Assembly (NCBI RefSeq): GCF_028066395.1
Contig: NZ_JALCBM010000004.1
Location: forward strand, 1-35,648
Length of the DNA: 35,648 bases
Direction of reading: 5' to 3'
Source of the DNA: Ruegeria sp.
GTDB lineage: Bacteria; Pseudomonadota; Alphaproteobacteria; Rhodobacterales; Rhodobacteraceae
A program made the translations under genes and the position numbers. The stretch's first letter is position 1; every line of letters starts with the position of its first letter. Below the pieces are notes generated by a model that was not told the origin of the DNA, made no database searches, and worked only from the letters and a program-made list of their open reading frames with translations. Of this stretch, positions 6,605-15,953 are shown one piece after another.

Positions 6605-8074
6605 TCAGAACCACTTGCCGTCAGACACATCTTCCGGAATCGACACCGTTTCTGCGGGTGGGATCGGGATGCTTTTGAAATGCGCCTTGATCCCGGCATT
6701 CCACAGCTTGGCCCGCTTGGTCAGGTTGCGCTTGTCCGTCTGCATCCGCCCCCGAGCCAGCAAGCAACCCAGATCGGCCCCGTGATAGCAATAGTCGCCC
6801 GCCGAATAGACCCGCAGGTAAAAGGCCTCATTCTCATCCCCCAGCGCGGTGATGTTGAGACCGGGGCGCATGAATTCAGCCTCACCGGCTTCGTTCAGCT
6901 TCCAGATGCCGGATTGGGGTGCTTCGGTGATCAGCTCGACCTTGTCTTCGGTCTGTTTCAGAACAAGCTGCGTCCAGTGGTCGTAGTGCTTCCAGCGGGC
7001 CTGAACCTCGGCCACGTCGATCTCATAGTCGACATCCAGATATTCCAGCAGATGGAACAGGAACAGCGGGCAGCCGCCATAGGTCGAGGTGATCAGGTTC
7101 GTCGGCGGGGTCACGCCCGACAGGCGCGGGTTCAATTCGCCCAGATAGACCTCGTCAGTGTCGGTATCCAGCAGGAAGTCCAGACAGAAGACGCCCTTGT
7201 AGCCTTCCTTATACAGACGATCGCCAAACTTCTTCACCATCTCGCGCACCTTCTCCGGCACCCCATCCGGCAGCAGTGTCGGCGAGGCATCGTTGCCGCA
7301 CCAGCCGCCCTTGTAGGGGGTGATCTCGGTAAAGCCGGTGATGTCGGTCATGACCGGCCCGACCAGAGTGCCATGCCGCGTCGCGCAGCCTTCGACTGCG
7401 CCGGGCAAGTGGTTGAGCCGTTTCATCACCTTCAATTGCTGATCGACGATCTTGGCTGAATATCTGTCCCAATCCTTGCGGGACTTGATGAAGAACGTGG
7501 TCCGGCCACTGTCGCCATAAGGCGTCTGAACCACCAGGTCCTTGCCCAGATTGGCGCTGTTGGCCAGTTTGGTCAGTTCCTCATAGCTGTCGGCATAACC
7601 CATGACATTGGGGGCCGAGGCCACACCGGCCTCATTCCCCAACTGCGTTGTGACGATCTTGCTGTCCAGTCGTTCGCGCAAGACGGCGGGGGCCAGCGCG
7701 ACCTCAACGCCCGCTTCGCCGCACAGCCGTTCGGTTTCTTCGTCGAACATGACAAAGATGGCCTTGCCGCCCGGCTTAGCGGCCGATTTTTCCAGAAACT
7801 GGGGGTGCGAGACCAGATAATTGGCCACGTCTTCCATCGACTGGAATTCGCTGTGATTGATCTTGGTCGGCACAAAAGCACGGGGGTGACGACCGTCAAA
7901 GATGTCGAAATAGTTGATGAACTCCAACCCGCCGACCCACTGGTCCAGACCCAGCAGGCTGTAGGGCGTCGGGGTCACCACATAGATCGGTGTCGTGTTT
8001 TTGCGCAGAAAGCTGAAAATCTCGCTTAGACCTTTCAGCTTTTTCTTGCGTGCGCGTTTCCTGTTATCGGCCAT
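6605..8074 (-). CDS. ATP-grasp superfamily ligase (carboxylate-amine ligase-like)
   Basis: A 489-residue ATP-grasp protein. The nucleotide-binding strand is at about 180-197 (LVVQTPYGDSGRTTFF), and the Mg-binding segment is CLDFLLD followed by GELNPRLSG at about 297-320. These match the ATP-grasp fold also found in biotin carboxylase, but no other biotin carboxylase part and no biotin carrier is nearby. ATP-grasp enzymes activate a carboxylate as acyl phosphate and attack it with an amine or thiol. The N-terminus is strongly basic (RKRARKKKLK). GGAGG lies seven bases upstream of the ATG. It follows the aldehyde dehydrogenase by 56 bases on the same strand, so the two are probably cotranscribed. 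Position beside amine-oxidase and GABA genes suggests ligation of an amine such as putrescine; this is inference. The substrate cannot be named. Confidence 0.75.
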   Translation of the reverse strand: MADNRKRARKKKLKGLSEIFSFLRKNTTPIYVVTPTPYSLLGLDQWVGGLEFINYFDIFDGRHPRAFVPTKINHSEFQSMEDVANYLVSHPQFLEKSAAKPGGKAIFVMFDEETERLCGEAGVEVALAPAVLRERLDSKIVTTQLGNEAGVASAPNVMGYADSYEELTKLANSANLGKDLVVQTPYGDSGRTTFFIKSRKDWDRYSAKIVDQQLKVMKRLNHLPGAVEGCATRHGTLVGPVMTDITGFTEITPYKGGWCGNDASPTLLPDGVPEKVREMVKKFGDRLYKEGYKGVFCLDFLLDTDTDEVYLGELNPRLSGVTPPTNLITSTYGGCPLFLFHLLEYLDVDYEIDVAEVQARWKHYDHWTQLVLKQTEDKVELITEAPQSGIWKLNEAGEAEFMRPGLNITALGDENEAFYLRVYSAGDYCYHGADLGCLLARGRMQTDKRNLTKRAKLWNAGIKAHFKSIPIPPAETVSIPEDVSDGKWF

Positions 8075-8130
8075 TGTCAGTCCTCCATCGGTTTAGCCGG
8101 GGCTGGTCCGGCCAACCCGATTTCCACTTG

Positions 8131-9582
8131 TTACGTTTCAGAAAGTATGTGTTTGACGCCCTGATATCCCGACAGGCCCCACGGCCCGAGCTCGCGTCCG
8201 ATGCCGCTTTGCTTGAAGCCGCCCCAGGCGCTGTCGGGGTAGACGATCTGCGGCGTGTTGATCCAGATCTGGCCCGCCTCGATCTGGTCGGCGATACGCT
8301 TGGCCCGATCCCAGTCACCGCTGGTGACCGAACCGACAAGACCGTAATTGGTGTCATTGGCAACCGCGATGGCCTGTTCTTCGGACTCCACCGTCGTGGT
8401 GGTCAGAACCGGGCCAAAGATCTCGTCCCGCCACAGCATATGATCATACGGGACATTGCGGAAAATCGTCGGCTGGATAAAGTTGCCGTCCCTGTCGATG
8501 GCCTTGCCACCGGTGATCAGGTCCAGCCCGTCGGATTTGCCCTGTCCGATCATCGCCAGCACTTTGCCGTATTGCGCGGCGGTGGTGATCGGACCCATCT
8601 CGACATCCGCCTCGAACGGCGCGCCGACCTTCAGCGCGCGGGTCTTCTCCACCAAAGCTTCGATCAGGGCGGGTTCGATTGCCTTTTCCACAATCAGGCG
8701 CGACGTGGCCGAACACATCTGACCGGCATTGAAGAATATGCCAGCCATGATGCAGGACACCGCCTGATCGATATCGGCATCCGCCGTGACAACCATCGGG
8801 GATTTGCCGCCCAGTTCCAGCGAAACAGGCAGGCAACGGGCGGATACGGCCTCCATCACTTTTGCCCCGATCATGTTCGAGCCGGTGAAGGAAATCTTGC
8901 GGAGTTGCGGCGCGGATGTCAGGGCGATGCCGACCTCGGCCGCACCGGTGACGATGTTCAGAACGCCTGCGGGCAGGCCAATCTCGGCGGCGATTTCACC
9001 ATAGGCCAACTCGTTCAGCGGCGTCATTTCCGAGGTCTTCATCACCGCCGTGCAGCCCGCCGCCAGCGCAGGGGCAATCTTCCACGCGCTGGTGACCAGA
9101 GGGAAGTTCCAGGGCACGATCATGCCCACCGGTCCTACCGGCTCGTGCCGGACCAGTCCGAAATGCGTGTTTCCGGCATGGGCGACGCGGGCATCCTGAT
9201 TGGCGTCCAGATCGTCGGCCAGTGTCGCGTAATACTCGAATGTCGCAATCGCGTCTTCGACATCAATTTCCGCCTCAACCGCAGGTTTGCCGCTGTTGTG
9301 CATCTGGACCCGCATCAGATATTCCTTGCGGTCCCGCAACCCGCTGGCAAAACGGCGCAGGTAACCGGCACGGGTGCTGCTGGGCGTTTGTTTCCAGACC
9401 GGGAAGGCGCGCGCGGCGGCCTCGGCGGCGAATGCGACGTCCTGCGCCGCGCCGGGCTTCAGCCGCGAAAGAACGCGCCCTGTCGAGGGGTCCTTGACCT
9501 CAAGCAGACCTTCCTCCTGACCGTTACGCCATTGGCCGTCCGAAAAAACCGTCTGATCCTGTTCCAACAATGCCTCAGCCAT
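8131..9582 (-). CDS. NAD(P)-dependent aldehyde dehydrogenase (amine pathway)
   Basis: A 483-residue aldehyde dehydrogenase with Glu256 in SLELGGKSPMVV and the catalytic Cys290 in FFNAGQMCSATSRL. PWNFPLVTSAWK and KTSEMTPLNELA are cofactor-site signatures. The SATSR context after the cysteine is common in betaine-aldehyde and amino-aldehyde dehydrogenases. Start 9582 (MAEALLEQDQ) is chosen because GAAGGG lies about seven bases upstream; the frame extends to 9648 without a ribosome binding site. It is divergent from the PuuB-like amine oxidase across 255 bases and precedes the ATP-grasp gene. The natural role is oxidation of the amino-aldehyde made by that oxidase, as PuuC does in E. coli. Exact substrate unproven. 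Confidence 0.88.
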   Translation of the reverse strand: MAEALLEQDQTVFSDGQWRNGQEEGLLEVKDPSTGRVLSRLKPGAAQDVAFAAEAAARAFPVWKQTPSSTRAGYLRRFASGLRDRKEYLMRVQMHNSGKPAVEAEIDVEDAIATFEYYATLADDLDANQDARVAHAGNTHFGLVRHEPVGPVGMIVPWNFPLVTSAWKIAPALAAGCTAVMKTSEMTPLNELAYGEIAAEIGLPAGVLNIVTGAAEVGIALTSAPQLRKISFTGSNMIGAKVMEAVSARCLPVSLELGGKSPMVVTADADIDQAVSCIMAGIFFNAGQMCSATSRLIVEKAIEPALIEALVEKTRALKVGAPFEADVEMGPITTAAQYGKVLAMIGQGKSDGLDLITGGKAIDRDGNFIQPTIFRNVPYDHMLWRDEIFGPVLTTTTVESEEQAIAVANDTNYGLVGSVTSGDWDRAKRIADQIEAGQIWINTPQIVYPDSAWGGFKQSGIGRELGPWGLSGYQGVKHILSET

Positions 9583-9837
9583 ACTGGACCCTTCGCGCCT
9601 TACTTTGTATGACGCAGGATCACCGCTATGGGGGTTTGCAAAAATCACCCGTGTGCGATGTTATACTTCGATGTAAATAGGTGCTTTACAGACGGCAGAA
9701 CGGCCATTGCTCCTTTACTTCTACTTTTGTGGAAGCAACAGAACGTCAGTTCGTAATCCTACCCCCAGTTTTATCGGTCTATCCCGGCCAACAGGCAGTT
9801 GATGCCCGTCGGCATTCGCAAACAAGGGAGCGATACA

Positions 9838-11235
9838 ATGGGTTTTTCCACAGAAGCATTGAAAGATGTCACATTTTTCCCGCTGTGGCTGGACAATCCG
9901 AACGCCCCCGAGGTTGCGCCGCAGTTGATTGGACATACTTCGGCGGACCTGCTGATCATCGGCGGCGGTTTTACCGGCCTTTGGGCCGCCATTCTGGCGA
10001 AAGAGGCGAACCCCGATCGGGACGTGATGCTGATCGAGGCGGGCAAGGTGGCCTATGGCGCATCAGGCCGTCCGGGCGGTGTCGTGTCGACCTCGGTAAT
10101 GCACGGATTGCACAATGCCGAGCGTCTGTTTCCCGACGATCTGGCCCAGCTTGAAGATCTGGGCCGGGACAACCTGCATGGCATGCTGGACACGCTGGAA
10201 CGTCACAAGATCGACGCCCATTTCGAACGCACCGGCGAGTTGACGGTTGCAGTCGGTGACGAAAATGTCGCCGATGTCAAAACAGAATACGAGTTGCATA
10301 AGAAATACGGACATACCGCTGAATTCTTCGACAAGGAACAGCTTCGGACACAGATCAAGTCGCCGATCTATTCTGCCGGGCTGTGGAACAAGGAACTGTC
10401 GGGCACAGTGCATCCGGCGCTGCTGGCATGGGGTTTGAAACGCGCAGCCCAGAGCCTGGGTGTTCGCCTGCATGAATTCACCCCGATGGAAAATATCGAA
10501 CGCGAAAACGGTGTCCTCAAAGTCACCACTCACGACGGGTCTGTGAAAGCCAGAAAGATCCTGTTGGGCACCAACGCGTTTGCTGCCGGCGACACGCGCA
10601 TCAAGCGCCGTGTCGTCGGCATCCGGGACCGCATCATCGCGACGGAACCGCTGACGGATGAGCAATGGGACCGCGTCGGCTGGGCCAACCGGCAGGGTAT
10701 CTATGACACGCGCACGCAAATGAACTATCTGCGCCGGACCAAGGACAACCGGATGACCTTTGGCGGTCGCCTGACCTATTACTATGATGGCACCAACAAT
10801 ACCGATCCGGCAGGCGAGCGCGTCGTGGACCCCTATATCCGTCTTGCAGGCGCTTTCCACCGGGCCTTCCCGCAGCTGGACGATGTGAAGTTCACCCATG
10901 CATGGTCGGGTCCGATTGCGCTGACCACGCGGATGGCGGTGCATTTTCAGGAATACATGCAAGGCGACATGGTCTGGGCCGGTGGCTATTCGGGCTTTGG
11001 CGTATCCACCAGCCGTTTTGGCGCGCGTGTGGGTCTGGCCAAGCTGGATGGCGAGGATCTGCCCGAACTCAAGCTGGACTTTGCCCGCACCATGCCAAAC
11101 ACCATCCCGCCAGAGCCGTTTCGGTGGATCGGCTCAAAGATCACGCTTTATGCACTGGACACGGCGGATGAAAAAGGTGGCTGGCGCAAAGCCTGGCTAA
11201 AGCTGGTCGACGCCATGGGCTTCCCGCTGATGTAA
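9838..11235 (+). CDS. FAD-dependent amine oxidase, PuuB/DAO family
   Basis: A 465-residue DAO-family flavoprotein. The FAD-binding motif is LLIIGGGFTGLWAA (38-51) with the ribose-contact acid in MLIEAG, and the second FAD region includes GGYSGFGVSTSRFGA. The family includes gamma-glutamylputrescine oxidase (PuuB), which oxidises an acylated diamine to an aldehyde with release of ammonia and hydrogen peroxide. Length and the ASGRPGGV segment fit. Start 9838 has AAGGGAG seven bases upstream. The 255-base divergent region before it shows no strong promoter; a short dyad, ATGCC-CGTC-GGCAT at 9802-9815, lies just ahead of the ribosome binding site. Proximity to aldehyde dehydrogenase, ATP-grasp ligase and gabTD supports a role in polyamine catabolism. 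Confidence 0.85.
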   Translation: MGFSTEALKDVTFFPLWLDNPNAPEVAPQLIGHTSADLLIIGGGFTGLWAAILAKEANPDRDVMLIEAGKVAYGASGRPGGVVSTSVMHGLHNAERLFPDDLAQLEDLGRDNLHGMLDTLERHKIDAHFERTGELTVAVGDENVADVKTEYELHKKYGHTAEFFDKEQLRTQIKSPIYSAGLWNKELSGTVHPALLAWGLKRAAQSLGVRLHEFTPMENIERENGVLKVTTHDGSVKARKILLGTNAFAAGDTRIKRRVVGIRDRIIATEPLTDEQWDRVGWANRQGIYDTRTQMNYLRRTKDNRMTFGGRLTYYYDGTNNTDPAGERVVDPYIRLAGAFHRAFPQLDDVKFTHAWSGPIALTTRMAVHFQEYMQGDMVWAGGYSGFGVSTSRFGARVGLAKLDGEDLPELKLDFARTMPNTIPPEPFRWIGSKITLYALDTADEKGGWRKAWLKLVDAMGFPLM

Positions 11236-11284
11236 ACCACAGACCAGCAAACGCAGGTTGGTCACAATGCCTGTTCCGGCCTGC

Positions 11285-12196
11285 CTAGCTGTTGTCGATT
11301 GAATGCGCCGCCAAAAACGCGTTGCGCACGGTTTTGATCCGCGGATCATGTTTCATGTCGTCCCGGACAACCAGACGCATCGGTGTGGTATAGTGATACT
11401 CTTCCGGCAACACCGCATGGATGGAGCCCTTGACCACCCACCGCTCTGCCAGATGGGTTGGCAGATATCCAAGATGGCTCCCTGCCAGAATGAAATGCAG
11501 GACGCCCTCCATATAGTGCGATACGGCGGTCGACACCGGCGGATTGGCAAAATGGATCGTGCGGGGGATTTCATAGGCCCGCCGAACCCAATCGGCCTGT
11601 TCAAGCTCATGCGGTTTCACCCGATCCGGCAGCTTGCTGGCCAGCGGATGCGTGGCGCCGCAATAGATCTGGTGCCGTTCAATGAACAACTCGTCATATC
11701 GCAGGCTGGGAGTGGTTGAGTTGAACCAGCCGATGGCGATCTCTGCCTCGCGTTTCAACAGCGCGTTTTCGATGCGAACCGGCGCCATCTGCCGAACCTC
11801 GAATTGCAGATGAGGGTTTTCCCGGCGCAGTTTAGAAAGGGCGGCGTAAACCCGGCAATCGGGATGGGTCAGGATATTGTCCAGCATCAGAATGCGTACT
11901 GACCCGACCAGATCATCCTGTGTCGCCTCAATCGTGCTGACGAATTCCCCTAAATTCTGCAATAGCTTATAGGTCGAGGTCAGCACGATCTCGCCCTGAT
12001 TGGTCAGGGAAAACCCCGAACGGCCACGCTCGCACAGCCGGAAACCCAGCCGCGTTTCAAGGTTTGAGATTTGCGTGCTGATGGTAGAGGCCGCGACATT
12101 CAACCGGTTCTGCGCCGCCGCAAACCCCCCGCTTTCCGCAACCGCGACAAAGACTCTCAGCAGATGGATATCTGCGTCTCTTACTTGTTTGAGCAT
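11285..12196 (-). CDS. LysR-family transcriptional regulator
   Basis: A 303-residue LysR-type regulator. The N-terminal winged helix-turn-helix covers about residues 8-68 (LLRVFVAVAESGGFAAAQNR, STISTQISNLETRLGFRL). The substrate-binding region follows from about residue 95 (VGSVRILMLDN) to the end. It is convergent with the amine oxidase gene (49 bases between stops) and lies downstream of the MFS gene on the same strand with a 112-base gap. Its target could be the MFS transporter or the amine genes; nothing in the sequence decides this. The inducer is unknown. Confidence 0.9.
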   Translation of the reverse strand: MLKQVRDADIHLLRVFVAVAESGGFAAAQNRLNVAASTISTQISNLETRLGFRLCERGRSGFSLTNQGEIVLTSTYKLLQNLGEFVSTIEATQDDLVGSVRILMLDNILTHPDCRVYAALSKLRRENPHLQFEVRQMAPVRIENALLKREAEIAIGWFNSTTPSLRYDELFIERHQIYCGATHPLASKLPDRVKPHELEQADWVRRAYEIPRTIHFANPPVSTAVSHYMEGVLHFILAGSHLGYLPTHLAERWVVKGSIHAVLPEEYHYTTPMRLVVRDDMKHDPRIKTVRNAFLAAHSIDNS

Positions 12197-12308
12197 TCCG
12201 GTCCCATCGTTCCCTGTCTGCCCATTCTTTCGAAATCAGGCCGCATGGCAACTCAATTATCCGTCGCCTGCGCCTTGTTTGGTCTTGCGCGGAGGGTGTC
12301 AACGGCGG

Positions 12309-13544
12309 TTAACGGACTTCCCCGGCCATCCGGGTGCGCGTTTTGGGCAGCAGGATCAACCCGCCCAGGAAAATGGCAAAGGCAAAGACGGCAAGAACCC
12401 GGAACAACCCGTCAAAGCCCCAGGCCACATGCACCCATGCGATCATCGGCAAAACACCGGACATGGTGAGGAAAATCACCAGATACCGCAGACCCATGGC
12501 TTTTGCGCGGTTTTCACGGCTGGTCGTGGTGCCAATCAGAAAGTCGTTGATCGGGATCAGCCCGAACACGCCCAGCATGAAACACAGCGCCACGCCGTAA
12601 GCCGCCCAGCCGCTCAGGCCCGGCATCAGCAGGAAGAACACGACCTGTGAAAAGCTGACCAGAACCAGCGTCGGGCGCGCGCCAATCCGGTCAAGCATCT
12701 GGCCGGTCACCAGTTGCGCCAGCGACGCGGCAGCAAAGACCGAAAACGCCAGCGCGCCAAGGACCGAGGCTGAGCGTGTGCCTGTGTCGCCCAACTGCCC
12801 GGCGATGTGGGTGGCCAGATCCGAAACCCGCTCTTCAAAGATTTCCGGCAGGGCGACGGTGGTGGATTGGAACACGGCGCTGCCGAGGGCTGCGGTCAGG
12901 AAGACACAGAACATCACTCGCCAAAACCCGGTGCCCGGTTGGGATTGCGCTTGCTGTGTGCCGCCTTTGGGCGCGATGCCTTGCACACGGATATCGCTGG
13001 TGACCCGATAATACGGCCAAGCCAGCGCCATCGACAGGACCCCCGGCAGGACAAAGGCCGCGCGCCAGTTGCCAAGATCGATCAGCAAGCCCGTGACAAG
13101 CGCTGCCAGACCAACGCCCAGATTGCCCCAGACGCCATTCACCGCCAGACGCATGCCGGTCTTGTTCCAGCGCGTGGTCACGATGGCCAGCCCAACGGGG
13201 TGGTAGATCGAGGCGAACACGCCGATCAGAAACAGCCCCGCCCCCAATTGCCATGGCGTCCGCGCCAGACCGGTCAGGACCGATGCCGCTCCGATACCCG
13301 CAAAGAACACGACCATCATCCGGTCCCGCCCCCAACGATCCGCCATCCAACCGGCAGGCAGGGCGCAGATCGCAAAGGCTGCAAACCCGGCGGTGCCCAG
13401 GGGCAGCAACTCGGCATAGCTCATCTGCCATCCGCCGCTCAGCGCCAGGGCCGCGACGGTGGCAAAGATCAGCATGATGTAGTGATCCAGAAAGTGACCT
13501 GCGTTAAGCAGCAGGTAATATTGCGTGTCGCGATTGGTCATCAT
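12309..13544 (-). CDS. MFS transporter
   Basis: A 411-residue major facilitator with about twelve hydrophobic segments. It shows the loop 2-3 motif GWMADRWGRDRMM and the segment ASIYHPVGLAIVTTRW, which resembles the fosmidomycin-resistance/efflux-like branch of MFS proteins. The start is ATG ATG at 13544/13541 with GAGAG upstream. The substrate cannot be deduced. It is divergent from an AraC-type regulator with very little space between the genes, so that regulator is a likely controller. The transporter may export or import an aromatic or organic acid; both are speculation. Confidence 0.9.
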   Translation of the reverse strand: MMTNRDTQYYLLLNAGHFLDHYIMLIFATVAALALSGGWQMSYAELLPLGTAGFAAFAICALPAGWMADRWGRDRMMVVFFAGIGAASVLTGLARTPWQLGAGLFLIGVFASIYHPVGLAIVTTRWNKTGMRLAVNGVWGNLGVGLAALVTGLLIDLGNWRAAFVLPGVLSMALAWPYYRVTSDIRVQGIAPKGGTQQAQSQPGTGFWRVMFCVFLTAALGSAVFQSTTVALPEIFEERVSDLATHIAGQLGDTGTRSASVLGALAFSVFAAASLAQLVTGQMLDRIGARPTLVLVSFSQVVFFLLMPGLSGWAAYGVALCFMLGVFGLIPINDFLIGTTTSRENRAKAMGLRYLVIFLTMSGVLPMIAWVHVAWGFDGLFRVLAVFAFAIFLGGLILLPKTRTRMAGEVR

Positions 13545-13570
13545 GCTCTCGGGGTTTCTATGGCGACATC

Positions 13571-14422
13571 ATGGACTTGACCGAAAATCCATGTCTGGAC
13601 AATATTTGTCGAGAAATGGACAACGACCGCACAGATACCCCCACACGCAGCACGCAGGCAGAGGATTATCAGGACCTGCCACAGGCGGTGGCGGTGATGT
13701 CGAAACGCTTTGCCGACGGGCACCGGATCGCGCCGCATGCCCATAAGCGCGATCAATTGCTGTATGCGGTGTCGGGCGTCATGCGGGTCAGCACATCGGA
13801 CAACAGCTGGGTGGTGCCGCCGGACCGGGCGCTGCTGTTGCCTGCGGGCACACAACACAGTGTCGAGATGCGCGGGCAGGTGCAAATGCGCACGCTTTAT
13901 ATCTCGGCCACCGGGGCGGCGTCAGCCAAGGTCTTGCTGGTCACGCCCCTGCTGCGAGAACTGATCGCCGAACTTGCCCGGGCCCCGATGGACTTTTCCG
14001 ATGACCCGCGCGCCGAACGCATCGCCGAGTTGATCTGCATTGAAATGGAGGCGGCGACGGCCCTGCCGCTGAACATCCCCCTGCCCAGCGACCCGCGCCT
14101 GCAACGCCTGTGCATGACGCTGATGGAGGACCCCTCACAACGCGCCTCGCTTGAGGTTCTGGCGCATGACATCGGGGCGTCAGCCAAGACATTGACGCGG
14201 CTCTGCAACCGGGAACTGGGCATGCGCTTTGGCGACTGGCGTCAGCGTGTCCGCTTTACCGTCGCGCTGGAAATGCTGGAGCGCGGCGAGACGATAAAAT
14301 CTGCCGCCTCACATTGTGGCTATTCCAGCCCCAGCGCCTTTTCCTATGCGTTCCGCCGGGTTTTCGGGCAGACGCCCACCGGCTTTCAGACCCGCAAACA
14401 GGGTCGGACCGCCGATACTTGA
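13571..14422 (+). CDS. AraC-family regulator with N-terminal cupin
   Basis: An AraC-type activator of up to 283 residues. A cupin-like sensor domain (HAHKRDQLLYAVSGVMRV, LLLPAGTQHSVEMRG) is followed by two helix-turn-helix segments at the C-terminus (LEVLAHDIGASAKTLTRLC and IKSAASHCGYSSPSAFSYAF). The ATG at 13571 leaves only 26 bases to the divergent MFS gene. A second ATG at 13616 would give 268 residues and would leave room for a promoter (TTGACC at 13577, 17 bases, CAATAT at 13600). I regard 13616 as equally or more likely. It ends seven bases from the convergent tctA stop. The probable target is the adjacent MFS transporter gene. Confidence 0.85.
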   Translation: MDLTENPCLDNICREMDNDRTDTPTRSTQAEDYQDLPQAVAVMSKRFADGHRIAPHAHKRDQLLYAVSGVMRVSTSDNSWVVPPDRALLLPAGTQHSVEMRGQVQMRTLYISATGAASAKVLLVTPLLRELIAELARAPMDFSDDPRAERIAELICIEMEAATALPLNIPLPSDPRLQRLCMTLMEDPSQRASLEVLAHDIGASAKTLTRLCNRELGMRFGDWRQRVRFTVALEMLERGETIKSAASHCGYSSPSAFSYAFRRVFGQTPTGFQTRKQGRTADT

Positions 14423-14429
14423 CGCCCGG

Positions 14430-15953
14430 TCACTCGCTGGACAGATCAACCTCATGCGTCGATGATTTCAGCCCCTTGGTCGCCCTGATCCCTGCCCGGA
14501 TGATGGCAAAGACGGTCAGCGCAGTGGCGCCCCAGAAGAACCAGGTGATCGGGCCACGGATCAGCACCGCCGGATCACTGCCCGACATCAGCATGGACTG
14601 GCGGAAATTGTCTTCCAGAAGCGGGCCCAGGATGAAGGCGATCAGGAACGGGGCCGCCGGGATGTGGCAGCGCATCATCAGATAGCCGACCCAGCCCATG
14701 GCGAACATCACACCGATATCAAAGATGTTGTTGTTGACCGCAAAGACACCATAGACGCACAGGATCAGCACCGCCGGGACCAGAATGCGCTTGGGCACGT
14801 CCGCCACGTATTTGAACCCACGGATCGCCAGCGAGCCGAAGATGAACAGAAAGACCGAGCTGACGATCAGGCCGATGAACAGCCCGTAGATGATGCTGGT
14901 GTTCATCACGAACATCATCGGGCCCGGTTGCAGCCCGTGGATCATGAACGCACCGATGATGATGGCGGTGATCACGTCACCCGGCACACCCAGCGCCAGC
15001 AGCGGGATCAGAGTCGCGCCTGCCACGCCGTTATTGCCCGCCTCGGAGGCAGCGACGCCTTCGACTTCACCCTTGCCGAAATTCTCTTTGTCGGGGGATT
15101 TGCGGCGGGCCTCGGAATAGCTGAGGAACGCAGCGGGGGCCGCGCCGATACCGGGGATCGAGCCCAAAAAGACGCCGATGAAACTGCCCCGCACGATGGA
15201 TTTGAAGCTTTTCTTATAGTCGGCAAAGCTGACCCAACTGCTGCCCAATTGCCGGGTCTTGCCCAGATGCGCGGTCGGGTGCCAGACCATCGCGATCACC
15301 TCGGGGATGGCGAAGAGGCCGATCAGAACAGCGATGAAGTTCAAACCGCCCATCATGTTCGGATCGCCAAAGGTGAACCGGTTGGTCCCATAAACCAGAT
15401 CCAGCCCGATCGTCGCCAGCAACAGCCCAAGCAGCGCCGACAGCGCCCCGCGCAGCAGGCTGTCACCGGATACACCGGCGATGATGGTCAGCGAGAACAG
15501 GATCAGCGTGAAAAACTCGGGCGGACCAAAGGACAGCGCGAACGACGCCAGCCAGCCCGCAAACAGGATCAGCGACAGGTTCGAGATCAGGTCCGCCGTA
15601 CACGACGCCCAAAGCGCCATGCCCAATGCGCGCCCGGCCTCGCCCTTTTCGGCCATCGGAAACCCGTCAAGGATCGTGGCCGAGGATGCGGGTGTGCCCG
15701 GCGTCTTGATGAGGATCGCGGGGATTGAGCCGCCAAAGATGCCGCCCTTGTAGACACCCAGCAACAGCAGAATGCCGGTGATGGGCTGCATGGCAAAGGT
15801 AAAGGGCAGCGTCAGGGCCACGGCCATCGTGGCCGACATGCCCGGTATGGCGCCACCGATCACGCCGATGATGACCCCCAATGCCAGCGCCAGAAAGGAT
15901 TCGATGTTGCCGACCAGCGTCAGGCCTGCGGCAATGCTGTCGATAAAACTCAT
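14430..15953 (-). CDS. tctA: Tripartite tricarboxylate transporter, large permease
   Basis: A 507-residue TctA protein with about twelve hydrophobic segments. The family signatures are clear: GGAIPGMSATMAVALTLPFT (34-53) and YKGGIFGGSIPAILIKTPGT (68-87). TctA is the main membrane subunit of a secondary transporter that takes up carboxylates delivered by the periplasmic TctC. It overlaps tctB by four bases, a translationally coupled arrangement, and is last in the leftward tctCBA operon. Substrates in the family range over citrate, tartrate, terephthalate and other di- or tricarboxylates, and cannot be read from the permease. Confidence 0.95.
   Translation of the reverse strand: MSFIDSIAAGLTLVGNIESFLALALGVIIGVIGGAIPGMSATMAVALTLPFTFAMQPITGILLLLGVYKGGIFGGSIPAILIKTPGTPASSATILDGFPMAEKGEAGRALGMALWASCTADLISNLSLILFAGWLASFALSFGPPEFFTLILFSLTIIAGVSGDSLLRGALSALLGLLLATIGLDLVYGTNRFTFGDPNMMGGLNFIAVLIGLFAIPEVIAMVWHPTAHLGKTRQLGSSWVSFADYKKSFKSIVRGSFIGVFLGSIPGIGAAPAAFLSYSEARRKSPDKENFGKGEVEGVAASEAGNNGVAGATLIPLLALGVPGDVITAIIIGAFMIHGLQPGPMMFVMNTSIIYGLFIGLIVSSVFLFIFGSLAIRGFKYVADVPKRILVPAVLILCVYGVFAVNNNIFDIGVMFAMGWVGYLMMRCHIPAAPFLIAFILGPLLEDNFRQSMLMSGSDPAVLIRGPITWFFWGATALTVFAIIRAGIRATKGLKSSTHEVDLSSE

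Noticed and set aside
8050..9612. A 520-codon rightward frame opposite the aldehyde dehydrogenase.
   Set aside because: Antisense shadow; the leftward frame has the Glu and Cys active-site motifs and a ribosome binding site.
14664..15728. A 354-codon rightward frame opposite tctA, with many Asp/Gln/Arg residues.
   Set aside because: Antisense shadow of a membrane protein: hydrophobic codons read backwards give charged residues.
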